Below, one piece after another: positions 10,908-20,687 of a stretch of 64,000 nucleotides of DNA. Below the pieces are notes generated by a model, which was not told the DNA's origin, ran no database searches, and worked only from the letters and a program-made list of their open reading frames with translations. How positions within the stretch are numbered: the stretch's first letter is position 1; the number at the start of each line of letters is the position of its first letter. Source of the stretch: Roseomonas acroporae (GTDB taxonomy: Bacteria > Pseudomonadota > Alphaproteobacteria > Acetobacterales > Acetobacteraceae); the NCBI RefSeq assembly GCF_023223525.1, contig NZ_JALPRX010000006.1:124001-188000 (forward strand). The letters run 5' to 3'. The position numbers and the translations under genes are program-made.

Positions 10908-11753
10908 TCAGAACACCCAGTTCCAGGCACGCCGCACGAAGCCGGGCCGGTCCTGCGCGGCGCGCGGCGCGCCGGGGGTCAGCAGGGCGTAGGCGTCCTG
11001 GTACCAGGGGCTGCCGGGGAAGTTGCTGCCGAGCACGGCGGCGGTGCGGCGCGCCTCGTCGGTCATGCCGAGGGCGGTGTAGCTCTCGACCAGCCGGAAC
11101 AGCGCCTCGGGCGTGTGGTTGGTGGTCTGGTAGTCGTCCACGACGCGGCGGAAGCGGTTGATCGCGGCGCCGTAGAGGCGCTGGCGCTCGTAGAAGCGGC
11201 CGATCACCATCTCCTTGCCCGCGAGGTGGTCGCGGCCGAGGTCGATCTTGAGGCGCGCGTCGCGGGCGTAGGCGCTGTCGGGGAAGCGGTTCACCACGTC
11301 CTGCAACGCGGCGATGGCCTGCTCCGTGGCGCGCTGGTCGCGCTGCGCGTCGGAGATCTGCTCGTACTGCGAGAGGGCGCGCAGGTAGTAGGCGTAGGCG
11401 ATGTCGCGATGCGCGGGATGGAGCTGGATGAAGCGGTCCAGGGCGCCGATCGCCTCGGTGTAGCGGTTGCGCTGGTAGTCGGCATAGGCGCCCATCAGCG
11501 TCGCGTTGGTCGCCCAGGTGGAATAGGGGTGCTCGCGCTCTATCGTGTCGAACAGGTCCACCGCCTGCTGGTAGCGCTTGGCCTGGAGCGCGTCGATGCC
11601 GTCGGCGTAGAGGCTCTCCGGCGAGCGGTCGCGCATCGCCTCGCGGCTGGTCGGCCGGGTCGTATCCCCGCGCCATTCCCGCAGGGTCTCGCAGCCCGGC
11701 GTCAGGGCGAGCAGCAGCAGGGGCAGGACAAGGCGCTGCGGGGTGCGCTTCAT
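10908..11753 (-). CDS. bamD: Outer membrane assembly lipoprotein BamD
   Basis: Essential lipoprotein of the BAM complex that inserts beta-barrel proteins in the outer membrane. 281 aa from ATG 11753. Signal peptide MKRTPQRLVLPLLLLALTPG with Cys21 as the lipobox cysteine (LTPGC). The mature part is built of TPR repeats: the family-typical YADGIDALQAKRYQQAVDLF and PYSTWATNATLMGAYADYQR are clear. An upstream in-frame ATG at 11768 or 11819 would put charged residues before the signal peptide and is less likely. It is in the same order (lpxC-bamD-recN) seen in many alphaproteobacteria. Confidence 0.95.
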   Translation of the reverse strand: MKRTPQRLVLPLLLLALTPGCETLREWRGDTTRPTSREAMRDRSPESLYADGIDALQAKRYQQAVDLFDTIEREHPYSTWATNATLMGAYADYQRNRYTEAIGALDRFIQLHPAHRDIAYAYYLRALSQYEQISDAQRDQRATEQAIAALQDVVNRFPDSAYARDARLKIDLGRDHLAGKEMVIGRFYERQRLYGAAINRFRRVVDDYQTTNHTPEALFRLVESYTALGMTDEARRTAAVLGSNFPGSPWYQDAYALLTPGAPRAAQDRPGFVRRAWNWVF

Positions 11754-12029
11754 GGGCGGCAGTGTCATCCGACTTTGGTCCGGCATCCGGCGAGGGAGAA
11801 GGCCGCGCACCGATGCCACTTCCGGCGCGGCCGCGCTACCCCGTGCGTGGCCCGCCGGGATGCGCCGCGGGAGCGGGAGCCGGAAGGTCCGCTGCCGGGA
11901 ACGGCCTGGGCGGCCGCGACCGTCGGCCTGGAAGGAGAAGCGCCGGGAGTGCCACCCGGGAGTGCCACCGGGAACGGATGGCAGGGCCGCAACCGGCGGC
12001 GCGGGAAGCCGGCCTGCCGCCGGCCGGGC

Positions 12030-12995
12030 TCAGGCGAAGCTCGGCGCCGCCGCGGCGGCATAGGACGGCATCGCGCCGCCGACCGCCATCACGTCCTCGT
12101 CCTCGACGACGCGCCAGGCGTCGCGGTCGGCGAACAGCGCGCGCAGCAGGCGGTTGTTCAGCGCGTGGCCGGAGCGGTGGCCGATGAAGTGGCCGCGGAT
12201 CGGCGCGCCGGCCAGGGCGAGGTCGCCCACCACGTCCAGCAGCTTGTGGCCGGCGAACTCCTCCGGGCAGCGCAGCCCGCCGGGGTTCAGGATCAGCGGG
12301 CCGTCCACCACCACCGCGTTGGCCAGCGAGCCGCCCTGGCACAGCCCGGCGGCGCGCAGGCGGGCCACCTCCTCGGCCAGGGTGAAGGTGCGGCAGCGCG
12401 CCACCTCCTCGCGGAAGGCGGCGGGCGTCAGGCGCAGCGCGGCCGACTGCCGGCCGATGGCGGTGCCGGGGAAGTCGATCTCGATCTCGGCGTCGAAGTG
12501 CGGGCCGGTGGCGGGGCGCAGCTCGGCCCAGGCGGCGCCGGCGCCGCCGCCCTCGCTGACGCGGACCGGGCGCAGCACCTCGATCGCGCGCATCGGCGCG
12601 GGGCGGCCGATCAGGCCGGCGCAGTCGAGCAGGAAGACGAAGGGAGCGGCCGAGCCGTCCAGGATCGGCACCTCCGGCCCGTCCAGCTCGATGATCGCGT
12701 CGGCGACGCCGCAGCCCGCGAGGGCCGCCATGACGTGCTCGACGGTGCCGACCGTGGCGCGCCGGTCGCCCGGCAGGCCGAGCATGGTGCAGAGGCGGGT
12801 TTCCACCACGTGGTCGTAGAGGGCGGGGATCTCGATGCCGAGATCGGTGCGGCGGAACACGATGCCGGTGCCGGCGGCGGCCGGGCGCAGCGTCAGCGCG
12901 ACGCGCCGGCCGCTGTGCAGACCGACGCCGACGCAGCCGATGGACGCCTTGAGCGTCCGGCGCTGCGGCAGATCGATCGAGATGGAACCGTCCAT
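12030..12995 (-). CDS. lpxC: UDP-3-O-acyl-N-acetylglucosamine deacetylase LpxC
   Basis: Zinc-dependent enzyme for the committed step of lipid A synthesis. 321 aa from ATG 12995 with an aggggc ribosome binding site. Motifs: GLHSG near the N-terminus, the zinc ligand in VEHVMAAL, a second in GHKLLDVVGDLAL, and the catalytic histidine in HRSGHALNN. It is slightly longer than the usual 305 because of a C-terminal Ala-rich tail (GGAMPSYAAAAAPSFA). It is separated from ftsZ by a terminator, so it probably has its own promoter. Confidence 0.96.
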   Translation of the reverse strand: MDGSISIDLPQRRTLKASIGCVGVGLHSGRRVALTLRPAAAGTGIVFRRTDLGIEIPALYDHVVETRLCTMLGLPGDRRATVGTVEHVMAALAGCGVADAIIELDGPEVPILDGSAAPFVFLLDCAGLIGRPAPMRAIEVLRPVRVSEGGGAGAAWAELRPATGPHFDAEIEIDFPGTAIGRQSAALRLTPAAFREEVARCRTFTLAEEVARLRAAGLCQGGSLANAVVVDGPLILNPGGLRCPEEFAGHKLLDVVGDLALAGAPIRGHFIGHRSGHALNNRLLRALFADRDAWRVVEDEDVMAVGGAMPSYAAAAAPSFA

Positions 12996-13056
12996 GCGTG
13001 CCCCTGGAAACCTGCACTGGGGCAGCGAAGCGGCTGCCTCCCCCTGAGGCTGGTGT

Positions 13057-13085
13057 GCAACGCTCGCGGGCCGAAGGCCAGTCAA
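13057..13085 (-). promoter_or_regulatory. Candidate lpxC promoter
   Basis: On the minus strand TTGACT (13085-13080) is followed 17 bases later by CGTTGC (13062-13057), 62 bases before the lpxC ATG and just after the ftsZ terminator. The -35 is good, the -10 poor. An unusually AT-rich stretch (13090-13135) immediately upstream could serve as an UP-like element. Confidence 0.35.
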
Positions 13086-13142
13086 CGCTTATTTCTCAAT
13101 ATTTCGTCGCAAGTGTCTGATTTGATTGGGAAATTCCATTAC

Positions 13143-13185
13143 AAAAACGGGCCGGAACGCCGTTCTGCAACGACGTCCGGCCCGT
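13143..13185 (-). terminator. Rho-independent terminator after ftsZ
   Basis: On the minus strand, ACGGGCCGG (13185-13177) pairs perfectly with CCGGCCCGT (13155-13147) and is followed by TTTTTG. It lies 80 bases past the ftsZ stop and marks the end of the dcw transcript. Confidence 0.85.
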
Positions 13186-13264
13186 ATCGGCGGGCGAATC
13201 CCGCGGCGGGTCCCCTTGCGGGGCCGTGCCAGGGCCGCGCCGCGCGGGCGCAGCCCGGGCTGCC

Positions 13265-14893
13265 TCAGCCGCCGTTGCTCTGGCGGCGCAAGAAGGTCGG
13301 GATGTCGAGCGCGGCCTCCTCCTGCTGGGCCGGGCGGACGGCCGGGCGGGCCGCCGGGGCCTGCGGCTCGGTGCGCGGCGCGGCCGGCGCCGGGGCGGGA
13401 GCGGCGTGGGCGGTCTCGGGCAGGGTGCGCTTGATGAGCCCGGTGGCCAGGCCGAACAGGCTGCTGCCGGTGCGCGCGGCCGGGGCGGGGCGGGAGGCGA
13501 CCGGGGCGGGCCGGGCGGCGGGATCGACGGCGCCGATCGGGGCCTGGGCCGGCAGATGCGGCGCCACCGGCTCCGACGCCTGGGCCACCGGCGCCTGCAC
13601 CGGCTCGGCCGGCAGCGCCACGGCGGGGGCGCCGAGCACGGAGCGACGGGCCCCCATCGGCATGGCGGACAGCACCGGCGCGCCGATCGGGCCGGCGTGA
13701 TGCCCAGCGTGATGCGAGGCGTGATGCGAGGCGTGCGGCGGCGTGCCGCCGGCGTGGCCGATGCCGCCCTGGCCCGGCTGGCCGGCCGGGGCGCCGCCCT
13801 GCGCCACGGTCGGCGCCGCGCCCTGGGCGGGGCCGCCCGGGCCGCGCGCCGGCTGCGCCGCGCCGCCGCCCACGGCGACGAGGCGCAGCCGCTCCTCCTG
13901 CGCCGCCTGCTCCTTCTTCGTCTCGACGTCGATGCCGGTGGCGACGACGGAGACGCGGATGCGGCCGTTCATCGTCTCGTCGATCGAGGAGCCGAAGATG
14001 ATGTTGGCCTCCTCGTCCACCTCCTTGCGGATGCGGTTCGCGGCCTCGTCCACCTCGAACAGCGTCATGTCGTAGCCGCCGGTGATGTTGATCAGCACGC
14101 CGCGGGCGCCGCGCATGGAGATGTCCTCCAGGAGCGGGTTGCTGATCGCGGCCTCGGAGGCCTTGACGGCGCGGTCGTCGCCCTCGGCCTCGCCGGTGCC
14201 CATCATCGCCTTGCCCATCTCGGCCATCACGGTGCGGATGTCGGCGAAGTCGAGGTTCACGAGGCCGGGGTTGACCATCAGGTCGGTCACGCCGCGCACG
14301 CCCATGTAGAGGACGTTGTCGGCCAGCTTGAACGCCTCGGCGAAGGTGGTGCGCTCGTTGGCCAGCCTGAACAGGTTCTGGTTCGGGATCACGATCAGCG
14401 TGTCCACGAACTGCTGCAGCTCCTCGATGCCCTGGTCGGCCGAGCGCTTGCGCTTGGGGCCCTCGAAGTCGAAGGGCTTGGTGACGACGCCGACGGTCAG
14501 GATGCCGCGCTCGCGCGCCATGCGCGCGATCACCGGCGCCGCCCCCGTGCCGGTGCCGCCGCCCATGCCCGCCGTGACGAACACCATGTGCACGCCGTCC
14601 ATGTGGCGTGCCAGCTCGTCCGTCGCCTCCTCGGCCGCCGCCCGGCCGATCTCGGGCTTGGCGCCGGCGCCGAGACCCTGGGTGAGGTGCGGGCCGAGCT
14701 GCACGCGCCGCTCCGCGCGGCTGTGCATCAGCGACTGTGCGTCGGTGTTGGCGATCACGAAGTCCACGCCGTCGAGGTTCATCGCGATCATGTTGTTGAC
14801 CGCGTTGGTGCCGCCGCCGCCGACGCCGATCACGGTGATCCGCGGGCTGAAGTCGGTGTGCTGCTGGGCCGGGATCGTCAGGTTCAGGGTCAT
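13265..14893 (-). CDS. ftsZ: Cell division protein FtsZ
   Basis: Tubulin-like GTPase that forms the division ring. 542 aa with an AGGAGG ribosome binding site 7 bases before the ATG. The N-terminal GTPase has [11 protein letters not shown] (23-33) and the tubulin signature GGGTGTG (111-117); the catalytic T7 loop is [13 protein letters not shown]. The core ends near residue 325. A linker of about 200 residues follows, rich in Pro/Ala/Gly, with a His-rich repeat ([15 protein letters not shown], about 387-401), and the protein ends with the conserved DIPTFLRRQ peptide that binds FtsA and other partners. The long linker is common in alphaproteobacteria; the His run is not. Confidence 0.97.
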   Translation of the reverse strand: MTLNLTIPAQQHTDFSPRITVIGVGGGGTNAVNNMIAMNLDGVDFVIANTDAQSLMHSRAERRVQLGPHLTQGLGAGAKPEIGRAAAEEATDELARHMDGVHMVFVTAGMGGGTGTGAAPVIARMARERGILTVGVVTKPFDFEGPKRKRSADQGIEELQQFVDTLIVIPNQNLFRLANERTTFAEAFKLADNVLYMGVRGVTDLMVNPGLVNLDFADIRTVMAEMGKAMMGTGEAEGDDRAVKASEAAISNPLLEDISMRGARGVLINITGGYDMTLFEVDEAANRIRKEVDEEANIIFGSSIDETMNGRIRVSVVATGIDVETKKEQAAQEERLRLVAVGGGAAQPARGPGGPAQGAAPTVAQGGAPAGQPGQGGIGHAGGTPPHASHHASHHAGHHAGPIGAPVLSAMPMGARRSVLGAPAVALPAEPVQAPVAQASEPVAPHLPAQAPIGAVDPAARPAPVASRPAPAARTGSSLFGLATGLIKRTLPETAHAAPAPAPAAPRTEPQAPAARPAVRPAQQEEAALDIPTFLRRQSNGG

Positions 14894-15037
14894 GGAGGCG
14901 CCTCCTGTGGCGACGGCGGTGTTGCGGCCGGGGCGGCCGGCCGGGGACGGGGTTGCGGGGATCCGATCGGCGACCGCCGGCAGGGCCGGGGCGGGATCGG
15001 TCGTGGCGGGGGCCGGCGCGACCGGCGGCGGGGGGCT

Positions 15038-16480
15038 TCAGACACGGTCGCGCAGCCAGTTGACGAAGCGGCGGAAGACGCCGCGCGTGTGGTCGGCGCC
15101 GGGGGTGAGGGTGATCAGCGGCCGCCCCTCGCCGCCGCCCCAGAGCAGCAGGCCGGTGGCGGCGGCGAAGGCGGCGCCGGTCGCGGGCTCGGGCAGGCCG
15201 GCCAGCGGGTGCGGGCGGCCGAGCCGGACCTGGCGGTCCAGCACGCGCGCGGCGAGGTCGCGCACGCCGACGAGCTGGCTCGCGCCGCCTGTCAGCACCA
15301 CGCGCCCGCTGCCGGCGCGGCCGAGGCCGGCGGCCTCGATCCGGTCGCGCACCAGCTCGAACGTCTCCTCCAGGCGCGGGCGGATGATGCCGAGCACGTG
15401 GGCGCGGTTGACGCGGGAGATGTGGCCGTCCTCCTCGCCCACCAGCGGCACGGGCAGCCAGTCGCGCTCGTCCTCGGCGGTGCCCTGCACGCCGCCGTGC
15501 AGCGTCTTGAGCCGCTCGGCGTAGGCGATGGGCGTGGAGAGGACGCGGGCGAGGTCGTTGGTCACCTGCCAGCCGCCGACCGGGATCTGCGCCGTGTGCA
15601 GCAGGGTCCCCTCGGCGAAGACGGCGACGGAGGTGGTGCCGCCGCCCATGTCGATCACCGTGGCGCCGAGCTGCTTCTCGTCCTCGACCAGCGAGGCGAG
15701 GCCGGCGGCGTAGGGGGCGGAGACCAGCTCCTCCACCTCCAGGTCGCAGCGCATCAGGCAGGCGCCGAGGTTGCGCAGCGAGGCCTGCGCCGCGTCCACG
15801 AGGTGCAGCCGCGCGCCGAGCATCTCGCAGATCATGCCGCGCGGGTCGACGACGTGCGGCGTCGCGTCCACGGTGAAGCCGAGCGGGAAGGCGTGCACCG
15901 TCTCGCGCCCGTCCTCGGCGGAGCGGCGGCGGCCCTCGCTGAGGATGGCGTTGAGGTCGGCGTCGGTGACGGCGCGGCCGCCGATCGGCCACTGGATGTT
16001 CTGCCCCTGGCTCGCCGGCTGGCCGCAGGAGAGGTTGACGATGGCGCCGCGCACCTGCGTGTCGGCCATGTCCTCGGCCTGGCCGACGGCGGCGCGGATC
16101 GCGCGCTCGGCCTCCTCCAGCTCCACGATGGAGCCGGCGCGGACGCCGCGCGAGCGCTGCCAGCCGAAGCCGAGCACGCGCGGCTGCGGGCCCGCCTCCG
16201 GCGTCGGCTCCATGCGGGCGATGATGCACACCACCTTGCTGGTGCCGATGTCGAGCACGCAGAACGGGCCCTGGCGGCCGCGGCGGCGCTCGGGCGGCGA
16301 TTCGCGGTCCGGCGGCGTGGGCGGCGGCCGGTCGGGCGCGCGCTCGGTCCCGGACCGGGGCGCCCTGTCCTCCCCGGTCCTGTCGGTCCCGGCCCTGTCG
16401 TTCCGGTTCCTGTCGCCCGCGCTCCCGCCATCCCTGGGCACGCGCGCGGAGCGGCGGGGCAGCCTGGCCATGACGCTCAT
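15038..16480 (-). CDS. ftsA: Cell division protein FtsA
   Basis: Actin-like ATPase that tethers FtsZ to the membrane. 480 aa, about 60 longer than E. coli FtsA because of an N-terminal Arg/Asp/Pro-rich extension (about residues 1-70) before the phosphate-1 motif (FCVLDIGTSKVVCIIA). The phosphate-2 motif is ATVIDMGGGTTSVAVF and the adenosine motif VVLTGGASQLVGV. The C-terminus FRRFVNWLRDRV is an amphipathic membrane-targeting helix. Its ATG overlaps the ftsQ stop (ATGA). A start further in, at a GTG within the extension, cannot be ruled out. Confidence 0.95.
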   Translation of the reverse strand: MSVMARLPRRSARVPRDGGSAGDRNRNDRAGTDRTGEDRAPRSGTERAPDRPPPTPPDRESPPERRRGRQGPFCVLDIGTSKVVCIIARMEPTPEAGPQPRVLGFGWQRSRGVRAGSIVELEEAERAIRAAVGQAEDMADTQVRGAIVNLSCGQPASQGQNIQWPIGGRAVTDADLNAILSEGRRRSAEDGRETVHAFPLGFTVDATPHVVDPRGMICEMLGARLHLVDAAQASLRNLGACLMRCDLEVEELVSAPYAAGLASLVEDEKQLGATVIDMGGGTTSVAVFAEGTLLHTAQIPVGGWQVTNDLARVLSTPIAYAERLKTLHGGVQGTAEDERDWLPVPLVGEEDGHISRVNRAHVLGIIRPRLEETFELVRDRIEAAGLGRAGSGRVVLTGGASQLVGVRDLAARVLDRQVRLGRPHPLAGLPEPATGAAFAAATGLLLWGGGEGRPLITLTPGADHTRGVFRRFVNWLRDRV

Positions 16481-17340
16481 CCGCGGCTGCTCCTTCCGCG
16501 CGGGGCGGGGTTGGCGTCCTGGGCCGGGGGCTGGCCCTGCTGGCGCAGCACCAGCTTGTCGGGCAGGCGCATGTCGATCGCGGCCAGCGGCCGGTCGAGC
16601 AGCGCCTGGCCCGCCTGCAGCTCGGCCAGCCGCGACAGGGCGGCGGCCTCCTGCCCCTCGGGCAGCAGCACGTCGGTGCCGTTGTGCAGGCGCAGGTTCC
16701 AGCGGCGCTCGGAGATGCGCACCATCGCCTGGGTGCGCACCATGATCTCGGGGCGCGTCCGCAGCTGGGCGATCAGCGGCACGGCGGCACGGTCGGCGCC
16801 GGCGCCCACCACCAGCGGCAGCGGGCCGTAATTGCCGATGCCCTCGGCGGTGACGACCTTGCCCTGCGCGTCGAGGATGGCGAAGCGGCCCTGGTGCTGC
16901 CAGATCGCGAAGGGCGTGCGCTCGACGAGGCGGACCACGATGGTGCCGTTGAGGTGGCGCTCCACCGTGGCGCTCTCCACCCAGTCGAGCAGCTCCAGCC
17001 GCTCGCGCGCCGTCGCCGGCGAGAAGTCGAGCAGCGGATCGCCGCGGTTGGCGCCGACGGCGGTGCGCACGAGATCCATCGCGGTGTAGCGGCGGCCCTC
17101 GACCGCGATCTCGCGCACGGTGAGGCCGAGCCGCGCGCCGGCCGCGGCGATGCCGTCGGTCGCCGCCGCGAGGCGTTCGGCGGGCGCCAGCGCGTACAGG
17201 CCGAAGCCGAGCACGCCGAGCGCCGCCAGCGCGGCGACGCCGTAGCCGGCCGGGCGCAGCAGCGCGCGGTTGCGCCGCAGCCAGAGCCGGACGGGGCTCG
17301 GCCGATCCGGGATCCGGGCGTCGGCGCGACTACGGGCCAT
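16477..17340 (-). CDS. ftsQ: Cell division protein FtsQ
   Basis: Bitopic divisome protein linking early and late division proteins. 287 aa: basic cytoplasmic N-terminus (residues 1-30), one transmembrane helix (about 33-52, AAGY-type GVAALAALGVLGFGLYAL), then a POTRA domain (about 70-140) starting with the typical REIAVEGRRYT, and the beta domain. Overlaps ddl by 11 bases and ftsA by 4, so it is tightly coupled in the dcw operon. Confidence 0.94.
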   Translation of the reverse strand: MARSRADARIPDRPSPVRLWLRRNRALLRPAGYGVAALAALGVLGFGLYALAPAERLAAATDGIAAAGARLGLTVREIAVEGRRYTAMDLVRTAVGANRGDPLLDFSPATARERLELLDWVESATVERHLNGTIVVRLVERTPFAIWQHQGRFAILDAQGKVVTAEGIGNYGPLPLVVGAGADRAAVPLIAQLRTRPEIMVRTQAMVRISERRWNLRLHNGTDVLLPEGQEAAALSRLAELQAGQALLDRPLAAIDMRLPDKLVLRQQGQPPAQDANPAPRGRSSRG

Positions 17341-18253
17341 GCCGTGCCTGCTCCACCATCCAGGCGCAGAGCGCGGGGAAGCCGATGCCGAGATGCGCAG
17401 CCTGCTCGGGCACCAGCGAGGTGCGCGTCATGCCAGGTTGTGTGTTCACCTCGAGCAGCACGATTCGCCCCGGTTCCCCTGCCGTATCGTCATAGCGGAA
17501 ATCCGCGCGCGACACGCCACGGCAACCGAGCGCGCGATGCGCGTCGAGCGCCACGCGCATCGCCTGCTCGGCGATCGCCGGATGCACGCGCGCCGGCAGC
17601 ACATGGTGCGAGCCGCCTTCCGCGTATTTCGCCTCGTAGTCGTAGAAGGCGAGATGGGTCGCGATGTCCGTGACGGCGAGCGGGCGGTCGCCCATCACCG
17701 CGACGGTCAGCTCGCGGCCGGGGATGTAGGGCTCGGCCATGATCGCCTCGCCGAAGCGCCATTCGGCGGCGATCGCGGTGCGCCGGTTGTCGCCCTCTCG
17801 CATGATCGTGACGCCGACCGAGGAGCCCTCGTTCACCGGCTTGAGCACGTAGGGGCGCGGGAAGGGATCGGCGGCGGCCAGTTCCGCGGGCGAGAGCAGG
17901 CGGTGGTCGGCGACCGGCAGGCCGGCGGCGCGGAACACCGCCTTGGCCGCCTGCTTGTCCATGGCCAGCGCCGAGGCGCGCACGCCGGAATGGGTATAGG
18001 GGATCTCCAGCCAGTCCAGCACGCCCTGGATGCAGCCATCCTCGCCGAAGCGGCCGTGCAGCGCGTTGAACACCGCGTCCGGCCGCGCCGCGCGCAGCGC
18101 CTCGGCCAGCGCGCCGAGGTCGCGCGTGGGATCGACCGGCGTGACGTGGTAGCCGGCCTCGCGCAGCGCCGGCACGATCTGGGCGGCGGAGGCGAGGCTC
18201 ACCTCGCGCTCGGCGGAAAGCCCGCCCTGCAGGACGACGACGCGCTTGCTCAT
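17330..18253 (-). CDS. ddl: D-alanine--D-alanine ligase
   Basis: ATP-grasp enzyme making the D-Ala-D-Ala dipeptide for peptidoglycan. 307 aa, the DdlB length. Start at ATG 18253 ([17 protein letters not shown]), which overlaps the murB stop. Motifs: substrate loop HGRFGEDGCIQG, Ser/Lys triad region PVNEGSSVGV, and the metal/phosphate binding end LLEVNTQPGMTRTSLVP. The dcw position between murB and ftsQ is standard for DdlB. Confidence 0.96.
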   Translation of the reverse strand: MSKRVVVLQGGLSAEREVSLASAAQIVPALREAGYHVTPVDPTRDLGALAEALRAARPDAVFNALHGRFGEDGCIQGVLDWLEIPYTHSGVRASALAMDKQAAKAVFRAAGLPVADHRLLSPAELAAADPFPRPYVLKPVNEGSSVGVTIMREGDNRRTAIAAEWRFGEAIMAEPYIPGRELTVAVMGDRPLAVTDIATHLAFYDYEAKYAEGGSHHVLPARVHPAIAEQAMRVALDAHRALGCRGVSRADFRYDDTAGEPGRIVLLEVNTQPGMTRTSLVPEQAAHLGIGFPALCAWMVEQARHGP

Positions 18254-19221
18254 GCGGCGCCTCCCGTGAAGGCCGTGCCCGGAGCGGCCGCCGGCTCGCC
18301 GACGCGGCGGATCTCCCAGTGCAGCTCGATGCCGCTGCGCGCCCGCACGCGGTCGCGCACCGTCTCGCCGAGCGCCTCCAGCTCGGCGGCGGTGGCCTCG
18401 CCGGTGTTGATAAGGAAGTTGCAATGCTTCTCGGAGACCATGGCACCACCGTGACGCAGACCGCGACAGCCCGCCGCATCGATCAGCGCCCAGGCCTTCT
18501 CGCCCTCCGGGTTGCGGAAGGTGGAGCCGCCCGTGCGCGCGCGCACGGGCTGCGTCGCCTCGCGGGAGGCGCGTATCCCGGCCATGCGCGCGGCGATGGC
18601 GTCGCGGTCGCCCGGGCTGGCGCGGAAGCGGGCGCGCACCACCACGCCGCCGGGCGGCAGCGCGGCGTGGCGGTAGGACAGGCCGAGCGCCGCGGCGGGC
18701 AGACGCCGCACGCCGTCCGCCGTCGCCACCTCGGCCCAGTCCAGCACCGCGGCCACGTCGCCGCCATAGGCACCGGCATTCATCGCGACGGCGCCGCCGA
18801 CGCTGCCCGGGATGCCGGAGAGGAATTCGAGGCCGGCGAGCCCGGCGGCGGCGGCGTGCTCGGCGACCGTCGCGTCCAGCGCGCCGGCCCCGGCCACCAC
18901 GCCGTCCGGCGCCGTCTCGATCGCGGTGAAGCCGCGCGCGAGGCGGATCACGAGGCCGCGCACGCCGCCGTCGCGGATGATCAGGTTGGAGGCGGCGCCG
19001 ATCACCGTCACCGGCCAGCCGGGCGGCAGGCCGCGCAGCAGCGCGACGAGGTCGTCGTCATCCGCCGGGCGCGCCAGCCAGTCGGCCGTGCCGCCGACGC
19101 GGAACCAGCTGGTCGGGCCGAGCGGGGCGTCGCGCGTCAGGCGGCCGCGGATCGGCGGCGGGGCGAGGCTGCCCGCGGGCTCTCCCGTGGGATCTCCCGT
19201 CATCGCGGGGCGGGCGCTCAT
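18250..19221 (-). CDS. murB: UDP-N-acetylenolpyruvoylglucosamine reductase MurB
   Basis: FAD enzyme that reduces the enolpyruvyl ether to give UDP-MurNAc. 323 aa. FAD-binding region [14 protein letters not shown], nucleotide motif [20 protein letters not shown], catalytic serine in GGSTFRNP, and a C-terminal catalytic Glu region. It belongs to the short (type II-like) class with no long inserted loop. The start at ATG 19221 overlaps the murC stop; an in-frame ATG at 19203 is the alternative. The N-terminal residues ([10 protein letters not shown]) come from a duplicated tctcccgtgggatctcccgt block. Confidence 0.95.
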   Translation of the reverse strand: MSARPAMTGDPTGEPAGSLAPPPIRGRLTRDAPLGPTSWFRVGGTADWLARPADDDDLVALLRGLPPGWPVTVIGAASNLIIRDGGVRGLVIRLARGFTAIETAPDGVVAGAGALDATVAEHAAAAGLAGLEFLSGIPGSVGGAVAMNAGAYGGDVAAVLDWAEVATADGVRRLPAAALGLSYRHAALPPGGVVVRARFRASPGDRDAIAARMAGIRASREATQPVRARTGGSTFRNPEGEKAWALIDAAGCRGLRHGGAMVSEKHCNFLINTGEATAAELEALGETVRDRVRARSGIELHWEIRRVGEPAAAPGTAFTGGAA

Positions 19222-20687
19222 GCGGCACCGAGGCCGCGTTGCGGCAGGCGCTGCACGTTCGGCCGCGCGCCCTGCGCCTTGGCCTGCAGCTCCGCGAGCT
19301 GGGCCGGCAGCCCCTGCGCCCAGTTGGTGATCGAGCCGGCGCCGAGGCAGACCACGTAGTCGCCCGGCCGCGCGATCGCGAACACCATCTCGGCCAGGTG
19401 CTCGGGGCCCGGCAGCGGCACCACGGAGCGGTGGCCGCGGGCGCGCAGCCCCTCCACCAGCGCGTCGCGGTCGAAGCCCGGGATGGGCTGCTCGCCGGCG
19501 GCGTAGACATCGGCCACGATCACCGTGCCGGCGTCGTTCATGCACTTGCAGAAATCCTCGAACAGGGATTCGAGGCGCGAGTAGCGGTGCGGCTGCACCA
19601 CGGCGAGCACGTCCCGGGCGCCGGCCTGGCGCGCGCCCTTCAGGGTCGCCGCGATCTCCACCGGGTGGTGGCCGTAATCGTCGATCACGGTGATGCCGCC
19701 CGCCTCGCCGACCCGGGTGAAGCGGCGCTTGACGCCCTTGAAGGCGGCCAGCGCGTCGCGGATCACGTGCTCGCCCACCTCCATCTCGATGCCGACGGCG
19801 ATGGCGGCGAGCGCGTTCTGCACGTTGTGGTGGCCGAGCATCGGCAGGCGGAACGACTTCATGGTGCGGGCGCGGCCGGTGGCGCGGTCCTGCACCACCA
19901 CCTCGAAGGAGGCGCCGAGCTTGTCGGTGATGAGGCGCTCGGCGCGCACATCGGCCTGGGGCGAGAAGCCGTAGGTGATCAGGCGCCGGTCGGAGAGGCG
20001 CGGGATCATCGCCTGCACCTCCGGGTGGTCGGCGCAGAGCACGGCGAAGCCGTAGAAGGGCGTGTTGGAGACGAACTGGGCGTAGCCCTCCTTCATCGCC
20101 TCGGCGGTGCCCCAGTGGTCGAGATGCTCGGGGTCCATGTTGGTGACGACCGCCACCACCGCCGGCAGGCGCAGGAAGGAGCCGTCGCTCTCGTCCGCCT
20201 CCACCACCATCCAGTCGCCGGCACCCTGGCGGGTGTTGGTGCCGTAGGCGTTGATGATGCCGCCGTTGATCACGGTGGGGTCGAGCCGCGCCTGCTCCAG
20301 CACCGCCGCGATCAGGCTGGTCGTGGTGGTCTTGCCGTGCGTGCCGCCGACCGCGATCGACCATTTCAGCCGCATCAGCTCGGCCAGCATCTCGGCGCGG
20401 CGCACCACCGGGATCAGGCGCTTGCGGGCGGCCTGCACCTCCGGGTTGTCGCGCTTCACGGCCGAGGAGATCACCACTACCTGCGCGTCGCCGAGATTGG
20501 CCGCGTCGTGCCCGATGGTGACGGGGATGCCGGCGCGGCGCAGCCGCTCGACGTTGTAGCCCTCGGCGATGTCGCTGCCCTGCACGCGGTAGCCGAGGTT
20601 GCGCAGCACCTCGGCGATGCCCGACATGCCGATGCCGCCGATGCCGACGAAGTGGATGGTGCCGATGGAGAGGGGCAGGGCGCGCAT
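19218..20687 (-). CDS. murC: UDP-N-acetylmuramate--L-alanine ligase MurC
   Basis: ATP-dependent ligase adding L-Ala to UDP-MurNAc. 489 aa from ATG 20687, one base of which is shared with the murG stop (TGATG). N-terminal Rossmann motif [14 protein letters not shown] loop [23 protein letters not shown], and the C-terminal [10 protein letters not shown]. Full-length, no missing catalytic residue seen. Confidence 0.97.
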   Translation of the reverse strand: MRALPLSIGTIHFVGIGGIGMSGIAEVLRNLGYRVQGSDIAEGYNVERLRRAGIPVTIGHDAANLGDAQVVVISSAVKRDNPEVQAARKRLIPVVRRAEMLAELMRLKWSIAVGGTHGKTTTTSLIAAVLEQARLDPTVINGGIINAYGTNTRQGAGDWMVVEADESDGSFLRLPAVVAVVTNMDPEHLDHWGTAEAMKEGYAQFVSNTPFYGFAVLCADHPEVQAMIPRLSDRRLITYGFSPQADVRAERLITDKLGASFEVVVQDRATGRARTMKSFRLPMLGHHNVQNALAAIAVGIEMEVGEHVIRDALAAFKGVKRRFTRVGEAGGITVIDDYGHHPVEIAATLKGARQAGARDVLAVVQPHRYSRLESLFEDFCKCMNDAGTVIVADVYAAGEQPIPGFDRDALVEGLRARGHRSVVPLPGPEHLAEMVFAIARPGDYVVCLGAGSITNWAQGLPAQLAELQAKAQGARPNVQRLPQRGLGAA

